From CAWUKV01 sp963923025 (GTDB taxonomy: Bacteria > Cyanobacteriota > Cyanobacteriia > Phormidesmidales > Phormidesmidaceae): 54,967 bases of DNA. The number at the start of each line of letters is the position of its first letter. Position 1 is the stretch's first letter. This document shows positions 42,463 to 50,908 of this stretch, piece by piece. Both the position numbers and the translations under genes were made by a program. The notes under the pieces were generated by a model. It made no database searches. It was not told the origin of the DNA and saw only the letters and a list, made by a program, of their open reading frames with translations. Where the stretch lies: contig CAWUKV010000007.1 of assembly GCA_963923025.1 (NCBI GenBank), forward strand, positions 1 through 54,967. Reading direction: 5' to 3'.

Positions 42463-44607
42463 TCAGACGCTTTCTCGCTCTACCGGTGTTGAGACACCCA
42501 CCAACGGCAGCAGCGGTCCTAGCTGTTCCTGACCGTTCAGAGCTAGGTCACTATGGCAGAGAAATACCCGTTCGGTTGTACGGCTGAGCAGGTCGCGTAA
42601 GATTCTTTCTAACCGGGCCTCGTGCATGGCTTCGGTGTCGGAGGCGGTCACTGGGCAACCGGGCCAGTTTTGTAGAAAAATCGGCGCGCCAAACAACTCA
42701 TCTCGTCCGGTCAGCCAACGGGGTGAGCTAGCATCAAGCCAAAACTGCCAGCGATGGGTGAGGCGCTGGGCTCGGTACTGAAACACTGTCGCCAGGGTAA
42801 TGCCAGGTCGTGACGGGTCTAGCGGCTTGACCGGATAGGGATTGGCTGAGACTGTCCCCCGTTGCAGCAGTTGAATAAAGCGGCTGACGTCTTCAGAATT
42901 TTGGGTGCTGGCTCGCTGGATTCCGATAGCTGATGTGCCGGTTTGCGCCTCGCTAGAAGCTGATGGGGCAGGAAAGCCGCCATACAGCTTCAGCCGTCCC
43001 TCCACCTCCCAGAAGTATTGAGCCGTTTCCGTTAGTTCGCGCAGAATCGAGAGCTGGTCGTAGGGCAGGTAGTTGCCCCGCCAGAGGAACCGTTGAATGG
43101 CGCGATCGAGAACGAGGGGGGCGCTGGTAATCAGCCGCTGTCGCTGTTGCTGCTGTTGGTCGATCCACTCCAGCAGCTGCTGATAGGCGGTGGTTGCCGC
43201 AAAGCCTAGTCGGTCCCAGCGGGGGAAGTTTTCAACCGGGAGCAGGTGCGGATGGGTAATATCCGGAACGAAGCAGTGATCGGCAATCAGCTCCGCTCTG
43301 ACGGGGTCGATACGGGTGCGTTCAAACCAGGGTTCGCCTGTGTCAAACTCGGGCGACTGGCTGAGGACAACCAGCATTTCGGCAATGGCATCGCGGTCTA
43401 CTAGACGACCTAGCCCCGGATACACCAGCGCCAGGAGTGACAGCAACGCCCGCACCAGGGGCGAACTGATCAGCGGTCGCTGGTCCTTGAGGGACGCTAC
43501 GGCCAGTCCCTTGCTTTCGAGAATATCGATTAGGGCGTAGCGTGCGATCGCATCCAAGCCCGGACCAATGACCGCCACCTCATCCGTCTGCACCTGACCG
43601 GCATAGACGGCTGCGGCAATCACCTCTGCCACCTCTCGCAGCAGCTTGCCGCGAGTCGTTGCCTGCAACAGCTGCACAGAATCGGGCAGCTCTGGCATCG
43701 ATAGCGGATCGCGCACCCATTCGACAAAAGCATCGGCCCAGTCGTAGCCCAACGTCTCCGGGTCGGGGGCTGGCAGCATTACCCGTTCACAGTCGGCTGC
43801 CAGCGGAGCCAGCGCTTCAGGGTCAGCCCCCAGCCCCAATCGCACTTTTCCAACCGGGTTGTAGGTGAAACAGACCGGGCGCTGGGCCGTTAGAAACAGC
43901 CTAAATAGGTCAGCAGCGATTGCCGGGTACTCATCTACATCATCGGCCATCACCCCGGCAAAGCGGCTCAGCAACTGCGCCTGATACTGAGGATGCGGCA
44001 GCAGATGCTGCCAGTAGAGCGCCGTCATCAGGCCATAGGTCAACAGCCCCCGTCCCAGGCACCAGTCCCGCCAGTCCATCAGCGCTTGCCCGACCGCCGA
44101 CCAGGTTTCAGGGGAAGCCGTCAGGGGTACCATGCCCTGCTGTAGCCGAGCGGGAATGTCTTCTGCGGGGATACCAGCTGAAGCAGCCAGCTGAAAAAAG
44201 TCGAGAATACGGCGAATGGTCTGTGACTCGCGCCAGCCCTCAATAAGCAGTGAGCCGTCTTGTAGCGCAGGCTGCCAAAGCTGACTGGCTAACAGCTGTT
44301 CATTTTCAGGCCGCAGCTTCAGGGGAAACTGGGCCTGCAGGTCTAGCAGCTGCACCAGCAGCGGCCAAAACAGAATCACCTCATTTTGAATGAAGCCTGC
44401 GGGGGTTGTCGTGGTTTGTGGAACCCGATCCTGCAAGCGATCAGCAATCTGCCCGGCTAGGGCAATGCGGTTGTCCCCATTGGCGGCAAAGACCAACCAG
44501 GGTGTACCCGGTGCTGTACTTTGACTGGCCTGAAACTGCTCCAGTCGGTCAATCAGCTCAGTTGTTTTCCCACTGCGGGTCGGCCCCTCAATCCAAATTG
44601 ACGCCAT
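42463..44607 (-). CDS. RecB/AddB-like P-loop protein (degenerate helicase)
   Basis: A 714-residue protein. Walker A is WIEGPTRSGKTTELID at residues 5-20, the AddB/UvrD style of N-terminal P-loop. The rest follows a superfamily-1 helicase outline: ADDVDEYPAIAADLF near 220 looks like a degenerate DEXX (motif II) strand; ATTRGKLLREVAEVIA and EVAVIGPGLDAIARYALIDILE resemble the AddB middle; and ITLATVFQYRAQRLTHRWQFW near 620 resembles motif V/VI. No nuclease motif is visible. Proteins of this kind are annotated as recombinase-family or inactivated UvrD-like in cyanobacteria. A role in DNA repair or recombination is inferred. Confidence 0.7.
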   Translation of the reverse strand: MASIWIEGPTRSGKTTELIDRLEQFQASQSTAPGTPWLVFAANGDNRIALAGQIADRLQDRVPQTTTTPAGFIQNEVILFWPLLVQLLDLQAQFPLKLRPENEQLLASQLWQPALQDGSLLIEGWRESQTIRRILDFFQLAASAGIPAEDIPARLQQGMVPLTASPETWSAVGQALMDWRDWCLGRGLLTYGLMTALYWQHLLPHPQYQAQLLSRFAGVMADDVDEYPAIAADLFRLFLTAQRPVCFTYNPVGKVRLGLGADPEALAPLAADCERVMLPAPDPETLGYDWADAFVEWVRDPLSMPELPDSVQLLQATTRGKLLREVAEVIAAAVYAGQVQTDEVAVIGPGLDAIARYALIDILESKGLAVASLKDQRPLISSPLVRALLSLLALVYPGLGRLVDRDAIAEMLVVLSQSPEFDTGEPWFERTRIDPVRAELIADHCFVPDITHPHLLPVENFPRWDRLGFAATTAYQQLLEWIDQQQQQRQRLITSAPLVLDRAIQRFLWRGNYLPYDQLSILRELTETAQYFWEVEGRLKLYGGFPAPSASSEAQTGTSAIGIQRASTQNSEDVSRFIQLLQRGTVSANPYPVKPLDPSRPGITLATVFQYRAQRLTHRWQFWLDASSPRWLTGRDELFGAPIFLQNWPGCPVTASDTEAMHEARLERILRDLLSRTTERVFLCHSDLALNGQEQLGPLLPLVGVSTPVERESV

Positions 44608-44710
44608 GCTGGACCAGTTCTCAACAAAGACCCCTGGATTATATTCAGATCTAGCTCAAGCTGTTCGCGAGTGACGTACAGCGCTCTAGCGGCAGCAATC
44701 TGCCGTATCT

Positions 44711-44738
44711 ACAAAAAAGGGCCTGCCGCAGCAGACCC
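44711..44738 (-). terminator. Terminator of psb34
   Basis: On the minus strand GGGTCTGC pairs with GCAGGCCC (one G-T) around TGCG, followed by six T (complement of 44713-44718). It lies about 95 bases past the psb34 stop. Confidence 0.75.
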
Positions 44739-44833
44739 CACAAGAGAAATACTCAACAGACTCTCGAGCAGGAGCAACTTAGCCAGCCCCAACCCGTCAG
44801 CGTAGAATGCTGAACTTACTAACCGTTAGCGGA

Positions 44834-45004
44834 CTACGAAACGGAAACAGCCACGGCTACTACACCGCCAATGAGGACCAGCGCAGCAACGCCCAGAATC
44901 AGATAGTTCCGCTTTTGAGACGCGGAAGGAGGCTCTGCCTGGTACATTTTGGGCTCCTGCGCAAAGTTATTGAGCCGACCGCCGTCTTCAGTGGTGTATG
45001 GCAT
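44834..45004 (-). CDS. psb34: Photosystem II assembly factor Psb34
   Basis: A 56-residue single-helix protein from the ATG at 45004 (AAGGA upstream; a longer frame adds 19 residues not seen in the family). The N-terminus MPYTTEDGGRLNNFAQEPKM is the family signature; a C-terminal helix NYLILGVAALVLIGGVVAVA follows. Psb34 (Ssl1498 in Synechocystis, tsl0063 in Thermosynechococcus) binds CP47-containing photosystem II intermediates and affects attachment of high-light-inducible proteins. Family assignment is from memory of the signature. It is transcribed alone and ends with a hairpin. Confidence 0.88.
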   Translation of the reverse strand: MPYTTEDGGRLNNFAQEPKMYQAEPPSASQKRNYLILGVAALVLIGGVVAVAVSVS

Positions 45005-45125
45005 AGGTATATATTCCTTAAGCTGTCTAACAACTTTATCAAACTTCGTTAAGTTTTTCATGCGTCAGCCAAGAGAGGATGCTCAGGTGGCGTTTGGCTG
45101 AGGGCTCTACGGTGATGCTTTGGAG

Positions 45126-45506
45126 TTATGCGCTTTGACATTGGGCGCAGAGACCAAAGAATTCCAAGGTGTGATAGAAAATGCGGAATCGATGGTCCTG
45201 GTTGAGCTGCGTTTCTAGATCGTGGACCGGGCACTCGTCGATGGGAATGGTGCTGCCGCAGTTGAGGCAGGTGAGGTGATGCCGGTCTTCATGGGTGAGG
45301 CTGTAGAGCGATTCGCCGCTAGGCAGGGTGCGGACCTGAACCGTCCCGTCTAGCTTGAGTGCGTCCAGGGCTCGATAAACCGTGGCTAGGCCCATGCGAA
45401 TGTTGTTTTCCCGCAAGTTGACGTACAGGGCCTGGGCCGAAATCGGGTCTTCGAGGGTTTTGAGTACGTCTAGAAGCTGCTTCTGGCTGCGGGTGCGGCG
45501 GGTCAT
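45126..45506 (-). CDS. zur: Fur-family zinc uptake regulator
   Basis: A 126-residue Fur-fold repressor. The winged helix (about 1-80) has MGLATVYRALDALKLDG as recognition helix. The dimer domain has HHLTCLNCGSTIPIDECPV and the second Cys pair CAQC at the end, the structural zinc site. The ECPVHDLE segment and the absence of the HHHH pattern of Fur fit Zur (FurB) better than Fur or PerR. Zur represses zinc uptake genes when zinc is replete. No zinc transporter lies in the window. It is divergent from purS. Confidence 0.85.
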   Translation of the reverse strand: MTRRTRSQKQLLDVLKTLEDPISAQALYVNLRENNIRMGLATVYRALDALKLDGTVQVRTLPSGESLYSLTHEDRHHLTCLNCGSTIPIDECPVHDLETQLNQDHRFRIFYHTLEFFGLCAQCQSA

Positions 45507-45653
45507 AGCAAGAGTTAAGAATTTTTTCTAGCTTGGTAATTTCTTTCTAGCTTAGATCGGAGAACGGTCGGTATGAAAAGGGACTGGTATGATCGACCCG
45601 TAACCGGATGACTCACATCGCTTACTCACCTCGCCCTACCCCTCGAACCTGCC

Positions 45654-45920
45654 GTGGCACAGACTTATCAGGCCAAAATCTACGTGACGCTTCGCCCCTC
45701 TGTTCTAGACCCGGCGGGAACGGCGGTACAGTCAGGGCTAGCGCACATGGGCTATAGCAACGTAGAGGGCGTGCGCATTGGCAAATATATCGAGCTAACG
45801 CTGACCGCAGACAGCGACGAGAGCGCTCAGCAGCAGCTCGACCGCATGTGTGATCAGCTGCTGGCGAATCCGGTTATCGAAAACTATCGTTACGAAACGA
45901 CGGTGTTGGCCCCGGTCTAA
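45654..45920 (+). CDS. purS: Phosphoribosylformylglycinamidine synthase subunit PurS
   Basis: An 88-residue protein starting with GTG. PurS bridges PurQ and PurL in the FGAM synthase complex of purine synthesis. It matches the family in length and sequence: KIYVTLRPSVLDPAGTAVQ, then VRIGKYIELTL and a C-terminal NPVIENYRYE. It lies 116 bases upstream of purQ in the same direction, the usual purS-purQ order; purL is not in the window. Confidence 0.95.
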   Translation: MAQTYQAKIYVTLRPSVLDPAGTAVQSGLAHMGYSNVEGVRIGKYIELTLTADSDESAQQQLDRMCDQLLANPVIENYRYETTVLAPV

Positions 45921-46036
45921 TAGGGATAGGGACGATTCAGTCTACCGAGTCCGACCTGTAACTGCTGAGAACACCATTGGGCCGGGCTTCAGCCTCTACC
46001 TGTCCAGAACTAAACGCGATATCTGAGGAAACCTGC

Positions 46037-46735
46037 GTGAAATTTGGCGTTATTACCTTCCCTGGCTCAAACTGCGATCGCGATGTCGTATACGTCACGC
46101 AAGATTTGCTCGGCCACCCCACACGCCGCATCTGGCATGAAGACAGCGACTTGGGCGATACGGATGTGGTGATTGTGCCGGGCGGCTTTAGCTACGGCGA
46201 TTACCTGCGCTGTGGGGCGATTGCCCAGTTTTCTCCGGCGATGCGGGCGACGCTAGCCCACGCTGAGCGAGGCGGTCCAGTCCTGGGCATCTGTAACGGC
46301 TTCCAAGTACTGACTGAAATGGGGCTGCTACCCGGTGCTCTGGTGCGAAACCGAGATATGCAGTTTATCTGCGATCGCGTGCCGCTGCGGGTCGAGCGCA
46401 CCGACCTCCTCTGGACGCAAAACTATTCAACCAATCAGATCATCACGGTCCCCATCGCCCATAACGAGGGCTGCTATTACGCCGACGCCGATACCCTGGC
46501 TCGCCTCGAAGACAACCATCGAGTGGTGTTCCGCTACTGCAATGCGGACGGCACTGTAGGTAACGCGAGCAACCCCAACGGCGCACTCAACCACATTGCG
46601 GGTATCTGCAACGAAAAGGGCAATGTACTGGGTCTAATGCCTCACCCAGAGCGGGCAGCTGACGCCACGGTGGGCGGAACGGACGGACTGGCGCTATTCG
46701 AGAGCATTGTGGCGTCGGCCCTAGTAGCGGCTTAG
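46037..46735 (+). CDS. purQ: Phosphoribosylformylglycinamidine synthase subunit PurQ
   Basis: A 232-residue class I glutamine amidotransferase from the GTG at 46037 (GAGGAA upstream); the frame from 45977 adds 20 residues before the conserved start MKFGVITFPGSNCDRD. It supplies ammonia from glutamine to PurL. The nucleophile Cys is in VLGICNGFQVL, and the His/Glu of the triad is in LMPHPERA. The PurQ-type GGFSYGDYLRCGAIA and NEGCYYAD are present. It works with PurS encoded just upstream. Confidence 0.96.
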   Translation: MKFGVITFPGSNCDRDVVYVTQDLLGHPTRRIWHEDSDLGDTDVVIVPGGFSYGDYLRCGAIAQFSPAMRATLAHAERGGPVLGICNGFQVLTEMGLLPGALVRNRDMQFICDRVPLRVERTDLLWTQNYSTNQIITVPIAHNEGCYYADADTLARLEDNHRVVFRYCNADGTVGNASNPNGALNHIAGICNEKGNVLGLMPHPERAADATVGGTDGLALFESIVASALVAA

Positions 46736-46780
46736 ATTTGCTTGCCTGGACGCGCTCAGACAACACCAGAGGCGTCAGCT

Positions 46781-47383
46781 TTACCGCAGCGGTAGGCCAA
46801 AGCTGTGCAAGATGTGACGGACGCGCTTTTTTCCCCGCGCTACACGCTGACGTAGGGTGGCCTGGTTGGGAATGTCGCCACTGGTGGTGGCCCGCAGCCT
46901 CGCTTCGATGTCGTCCCAGCTCATTTCTTCGATGGTGCGCCAGATCAGCAGCTGGGCCGTCGCCGCGTTTTCTTTTTCGAATTCTCGCAGCGCTTTGTAC
47001 AGCAGCTTGACTTCATGAGTTAGGTCAATTTTCTCTAGCAGGTTCGGTGTATCGTCGCCCGTGCGGTAGTCGTTGTCTTCGTAGGAGACGACAATGCGCT
47101 GGCGGGCCTTGCGGCTTTGCTCTCGGACGATGTTGAAGGCCGTACTTTTCAACCAGGCATGGGGGTTACGGATGTGGTCGCCCCGGCGCTGGGCGGCTTT
47201 GCCACGTAGGTAGGCTTCGAATAGAATCTCGTGGGGTTCAAACTGGTGAGTGAGGCGAAAGCTGTGAAGGTGACGGCGGACAGTTGCGATCGCGGAGTAG
47301 GCATAGCTGTTGCCAGTGCCCAAAATTTCAGCCAGGGCAATATCTAACGTGTCCGGTTCGGGCAGGTTAATTGATTTTTCCAT
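46781..47383 (-). CDS. Sigma-70-like (ECF-type) regulator
   Basis: About 200 residues from the ATG at 47383; a GTG at 47419 with AAGGGTGA before it would add 12 residues. A region-2-like part (about 45-110) includes HEILFEAYLRGKAAQRRG and NPHAWLKSTAFNIVREQSRK, the helix order of sigma region 2. The C-terminal part (about 130-200) has EEMSWDDIEARL and NQATLRQRVARGKKRVRHIL, like a region 4 helix-turn-helix. It is a divergent sigma-like protein; whether it binds RNA polymerase is inference. No anti-sigma gene is adjacent. It is convergent with purQ, 45 bases apart. Confidence 0.72.
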   Translation of the reverse strand: MEKSINLPEPDTLDIALAEILGTGNSYAYSAIATVRRHLHSFRLTHQFEPHEILFEAYLRGKAAQRRGDHIRNPHAWLKSTAFNIVREQSRKARQRIVVSYEDNDYRTGDDTPNLLEKIDLTHEVKLLYKALREFEKENAATAQLLIWRTIEEMSWDDIEARLRATTSGDIPNQATLRQRVARGKKRVRHILHSFGLPLR

Positions 47384-47752
47384 ATGGATGCAGGCCGTCC
47401 CTTTTTTCAATAGTGGCACTCACCCTTAATTTGTGACGCCCGTTTGCAACGCTGCGTAACGATATGCCGGATGGCAGTGGTGACCTACGGGGCAAACTGC
47501 AAAAATCGAGAACAAATCATAAAACCGCTGTCACAGCTCTTGGCAGTCTGCCACTACACAGTTAGTAACCAGTCACAGCCAGCCTGCTGTAGCCCGTCAT
47601 CCTGTCGAGCTATCGTCGTAACCTGTAGCTGTGACGCTTGCTGCTGGCGCGCTGAAGCATCCTATAGCTGAGGCGTTAGATAACTGTGCTTACTTCCGAT
47701 AGTGGGCAACTTGCACATCGCTATCTATGACCGAGTCCAATGGAGGTTCCCC
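47384..47752. other. Divergent intergenic region
   Basis: About 370 bases between the sigma-like gene and the peptidoglycan-binding-like gene. No hairpin, repeat or RNA gene stands out. Only the GGAGG ribosome-binding site just before 47753 is clear. Confidence 0.4.
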
Positions 47753-48226
47753 GTGACAGACTCACTGACGCGCAATGCCGCAGTACACCGAGCGACGGTA
47801 CAGGAATACTGCGAACTGTCGGCTCAGACAACGCTAAGCGAAGTCGACGCAGATCGACTCAGCGAAATCCTGGTCCTGGCTGAGGGCAACGCCCTACTGA
47901 GTCTGCTCATTGATGAAGCAGATCACATGCTGAATCATTTGTTTCACTGTATTGATGAGGATGATGTTGCCCAGCAGCAGACACAGCTCAAGGCCGCTAT
48001 CGATGCCAGTTGGCTAGAGCAAGTGCTGCTAGATGCCTCTGCCCGCATGCAAACCTCGCAGCGCAAAACGCTGCAAAACTACTTAAAAGATCGAGGACTC
48101 TACGTCGGTGACATCGACGGCATTGTCGGACCCGAGACCCAAGCAGCGGTTCGAGAGTGCAAAGACCTAAAGCAGTCTACACATCCCCCCGCTCCCATCC
48201 ATTTGCCCGACCTACAGGAGTGTTAA
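47753..48226 (+). CDS. Protein with C-terminal peptidoglycan-binding-like domain
   Basis: A 157-residue protein from a GTG at 47753 with GGAGG seven bases upstream. The first 110 residues are helical and acidic (YCELSAQTTLSEVDADRL, LLIDEADHMLNHLFHCIDED) with no known domain. Residues about 105-140 (LQNYLKDRGLYVGDIDGIVG, then PETQAAVREC) match the PG_binding_1 repeat of cell-wall enzymes. There is no signal peptide, so the domain may bind something other than peptidoglycan inside the cell. A pentapeptide gene follows 108 bases later. Confidence 0.7.
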   Translation: MTDSLTRNAAVHRATVQEYCELSAQTTLSEVDADRLSEILVLAEGNALLSLLIDEADHMLNHLFHCIDEDDVAQQQTQLKAAIDASWLEQVLLDASARMQTSQRKTLQNYLKDRGLYVGDIDGIVGPETQAAVRECKDLKQSTHPPAPIHLPDLQEC

Positions 48227-48334
48227 GTCCAGCGGTGTCAGCTGCTTTCGTTGATGGAACAAGCTGCATTTGACCTCACCACGTCACAGGCCCATATCAA
48301 CTCGCACTACTAGGTGAAGCATGGAGAGTTATAC

Positions 48335-48751
48335 ATGCCAACCTCAAATAACCGTTTACTACAGCTATACAACCAGGGACAACGCGACTTCCACGGCTGG
48401 AACCTATCTGGCTGCGACCTGAGCCACATGGCCCTGTCCGACATCGACCTGAGCTATGCCAACCTGTCCCACGCTGACCTGACGGGCACCGACCTGCGGT
48501 GGGCCGAACTAAGAAGCGCCAACCTCACTCAGGCCAACCTGACCCAAGCTAACCTGCACCGTGCCCGCCTGCAGTTTGCCAACCTGACCGCCGCCTGTCT
48601 GGTGAACGCCGATCTGCGAGCTGTTGACTTCAGCAGCGCCAATCTATCCTGCGCTAACTTAGCCCAGGCCGACATTTGGGGGGCAGTGTCGCCGGACGGT
48701 TTCAGCTTCCTGCAAGTCGGCAGCGAAGTAGCCGTTTCCACCCCAGCCTAG
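48335..48751 (+). CDS. Pentapeptide-repeat protein with N-terminal cap
   Basis: A 138-residue protein from the ATG at 48335 (GGAGAG upstream). The N-terminal cap RLLQLYNQGQRDFHGWNLSG is shared with the larger pentapeptide protein at 53.5 kb. About 18 pentapeptides of A(N/D)L type follow (ANLSHADLTGTDLRWAELRS and on), then a short tail. There is no signal peptide, so it is cytosolic. Function of the family is unknown except for gyrase-protecting members, which it does not resemble at the ends. A bidirectional terminator follows. Confidence 0.85.
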   Translation: MPTSNNRLLQLYNQGQRDFHGWNLSGCDLSHMALSDIDLSYANLSHADLTGTDLRWAELRSANLTQANLTQANLHRARLQFANLTAACLVNADLRAVDFSSANLSCANLAQADIWGAVSPDGFSFLQVGSEVAVSTPA

Positions 48752-48783
48752 GGCATTGCCTAAATAACCCAGGCTCAATAATC

Positions 48784-48824
48784 CAAAAGGCGGGGCAGCC
48801 GTATAGCAGGTGCCCCGCCTTTAC
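48784..48824. terminator. Bidirectional terminator between convergent genes
   Basis: AAAGGCGGGGCA (48786-48797) and TGCCCCGCCTTT (48811-48822) form a perfect 12-bp stem with a 13-base loop. A-rich and T-rich flanks allow it to serve the pentapeptide gene (+) and the NTF2-like gene (-). Confidence 0.9.
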
Positions 48825-48856
48825 TCAAATAGAAACTTTCTGACCTAATGCGGCGG

Positions 48857-49624
48857 CTATTCCACCCGCAGGCGACGCGTCACTACGACCAGACCGTCAT
48901 CACGAATCAGCAGACCCGAAATCCAAAGATTGTCCGCATCTGTGGGGGCATCACCCAGCTTGAATAGTCCGCCTGCGGCTAGCAGTTCTAAGTCGATGGG
49001 ACGGGGCGTGAAGAAGTCCGTGGCCGTTGTGCCCTCGTCTAATGCCACACCCAATAGATAGTTATCACCGATGGGTTCCTGCACAATTGCGTCAAACTCG
49101 TAGGTTTCTTCAGGGGCAACACGCTCCGGCAAAATGACTGTGACCGTTGGCGGGTTAGGGCCAGAGGCTAGCTGGTTGCGCTCGGAAAGGATTTCTTGGG
49201 AAACGATTTGCGCGTCTTCGTAGGTTTGGCGAGATCGAATCACCGACTCCAGCTCAGCGGAGCGAGGCACGCTGGTGCTGCCGTCAATATAGGTCAGTGT
49301 CTCAGCCACATAGCCCGAATCGGTGAGCTCCCAAGACTGGAGTTCAATGCGGTAGGAGACGCTATCGTAGCGGTCCCACAGCTCTGTCAAGGACGCTTCT
49401 AACGTTTCGTAGGTAAAGCCGTCCTCGTTAGTGAACGATTCGTCGTAGAACGACATCACGCCCGACAGGTCCTGGGCGTTAGCCGCAGCTTCAATTTGAG
49501 ACAGTGACTCAACCAGCTCTGCCGGGGCCGTTTCTGGAGAGGCGGCCTGTACGCGATCGCCCAAGCCCAACGTCAGGGCCAAAATCCCCGCAGAAATAAA
49601 CGACCAGCGGCGAAAGTGAGTCAT
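48857..49624 (-). CDS. Exported protein with NTF2/SnoaL-like domain
   Basis: A 255-residue protein from the ATG at 49624 (AAGGAACTC before it). A signal peptide (FISAGILALTLGLGDRVQA) is cut before ASPE. Residues about 35-130 (LSQIEAAANAQDLSGVMSFY, then ESFTNEDGFTYETLEASL) follow the SnoaL/DUF4440 pattern, a small cone-shaped fold. The C-terminal half (VTVILPERVAPEETYEFDAI and on) is beta-rich and has no name I know. Lumen or periplasm location is inferred. It is divergent from murG. Confidence 0.78.
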   Translation of the reverse strand: MTHFRRWSFISAGILALTLGLGDRVQAASPETAPAELVESLSQIEAAANAQDLSGVMSFYDESFTNEDGFTYETLEASLTELWDRYDSVSYRIELQSWELTDSGYVAETLTYIDGSTSVPRSAELESVIRSRQTYEDAQIVSQEILSERNQLASGPNPPTVTVILPERVAPEETYEFDAIVQEPIGDNYLLGVALDEGTTATDFFTPRPIDLELLAAGGLFKLGDAPTDADNLWISGLLIRDDGLVVVTRRLRVE

Positions 49625-49762
49625 GAGTTCCTTCGGTTTGCCTGTAGAGTACGAGGTATTCGACGGTAAAATACGGGACGAAATATTCAACAACGTTTCG
49701 AATAGAACCAAGGTACCCTGAGAAAGGGCATCTCGTGTATTGCGATTCTCGTATTTTCGATT

Positions 49763-50890
49763 ATGGACGACGGGCAGAAACAGTCATCATCGGTCCCAGG
49801 GGCGGTCAAGCTGCTAATTGCCGCCAGCGGTACGGGAGGTCATCTGTTTCCAGCCATTGCCACAGCAGACCAGCTCACGCAAACCGGGCAGTGGTCTATC
49901 GAGTGGCTGGGCGTCCCCGACCGACTCGAAACCCAGCTGGTACCGCAGCAATATTCTCTTCATACGGTGCGGATGGGGGGCGTTCAGGGTCGTTTGGGCC
50001 TAGGAAGCGCCAAACTTTTTAGCCAATTCCTACGCTCGACTGTACAGGTGCGCCGTTTGCTCAAACAGGGCCGCTTCCAGGGCGTCTTTACCACCGGGGG
50101 CTACATTGCGGCACCAGCTATCCTGGCGGCTCGTAGTCTGGGTTTACCTGCTATTCTCCACGAGTCCAACGCCCTACCCGGTAAAGTCACGCGCTGGCTG
50201 AGCCCCTGGTGTACCTTGGTAGCGCTAGGGTTTGACGATGCTGAGAAGTATCTACCCAAGGCCAAGACGCTCACCGTCGGTACGCCCGTGCGGTCTGAGT
50301 TTTTATCGGCGGCCCAAGCGGATGTCAACCAGGTGCTAGCACCGGCTTTGGCCGGTCGCCAGGTTCCCGCTGACGCGCCAGTTATTGTCGTTGTAGGCGG
50401 TAGCCAGGGGGCGGTAGCCGTTAACCGTCTGGTGCGCAAGGCTGCACCGGCCTGGTTTGCCCAAGGAGCTTGGGTCATCCACCAAACAGGCACCAACGAT
50501 GCTGAGGCCGATAGCCTGAGTCACAATCAATACATTCACCAGCCGTTTTTCGACAACGTGGCCGCTCTGTTCAAGCGGGCCACGCTGGTGGTCAGTCGGG
50601 CGGGAGCAGGGAGCCTGACGGAGCTAGCCATGACCCACACGCCGTCTATTCTGATTCCCTATCCCTTTGCGGCGGAGGACCATCAGTCCTACAACGCCGC
50701 GGCGTTTGCATCGGTTGGGGCAGCAAAGGTCTATCGGCAAAATGAGCTAACGGCTGACGAACTGTGCGATCGCGTTCTCACCCTACTCGACTCCCCTGAC
50801 CAGTTGGACACCATGTCCAAGGCCGCGCAGCACCTTGCCGTTGAAGACAGCGCCGAGAAATTGGCGACCCTCCTCCAGCAGTCGCTGTAG
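49763..50890 (+). CDS. murG: UDP-GlcNAc lipid I glycosyltransferase
   Basis: A 375-residue GT-B enzyme adding GlcNAc to lipid I to make lipid II on the cytoplasmic face of the membrane. N-terminal G loop ASGTGGHLFPAIA, second G loop TTGGYIAAP, ILHESNALPGKVTRWLS, GTPVRSEF, VVVGGSQGAVAVN, and the UDP-GlcNAc region SRAGAGSLTELA with PSILIPYPFAAEDHQSYNA. The N-terminus is about 12 polar residues longer than usual. It is probably co-transcribed with the methyltransferase 18 bases downstream. Confidence 0.96.
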   Translation: MDDGQKQSSSVPGAVKLLIAASGTGGHLFPAIATADQLTQTGQWSIEWLGVPDRLETQLVPQQYSLHTVRMGGVQGRLGLGSAKLFSQFLRSTVQVRRLLKQGRFQGVFTTGGYIAAPAILAARSLGLPAILHESNALPGKVTRWLSPWCTLVALGFDDAEKYLPKAKTLTVGTPVRSEFLSAAQADVNQVLAPALAGRQVPADAPVIVVVGGSQGAVAVNRLVRKAAPAWFAQGAWVIHQTGTNDAEADSLSHNQYIHQPFFDNVAALFKRATLVVSRAGAGSLTELAMTHTPSILIPYPFAAEDHQSYNAAAFASVGAAKVYRQNELTADELCDRVLTLLDSPDQLDTMSKAAQHLAVEDSAEKLATLLQQSL

Positions 50891-50908
50891 CTTCACCCGG
50901 TGGGACTG

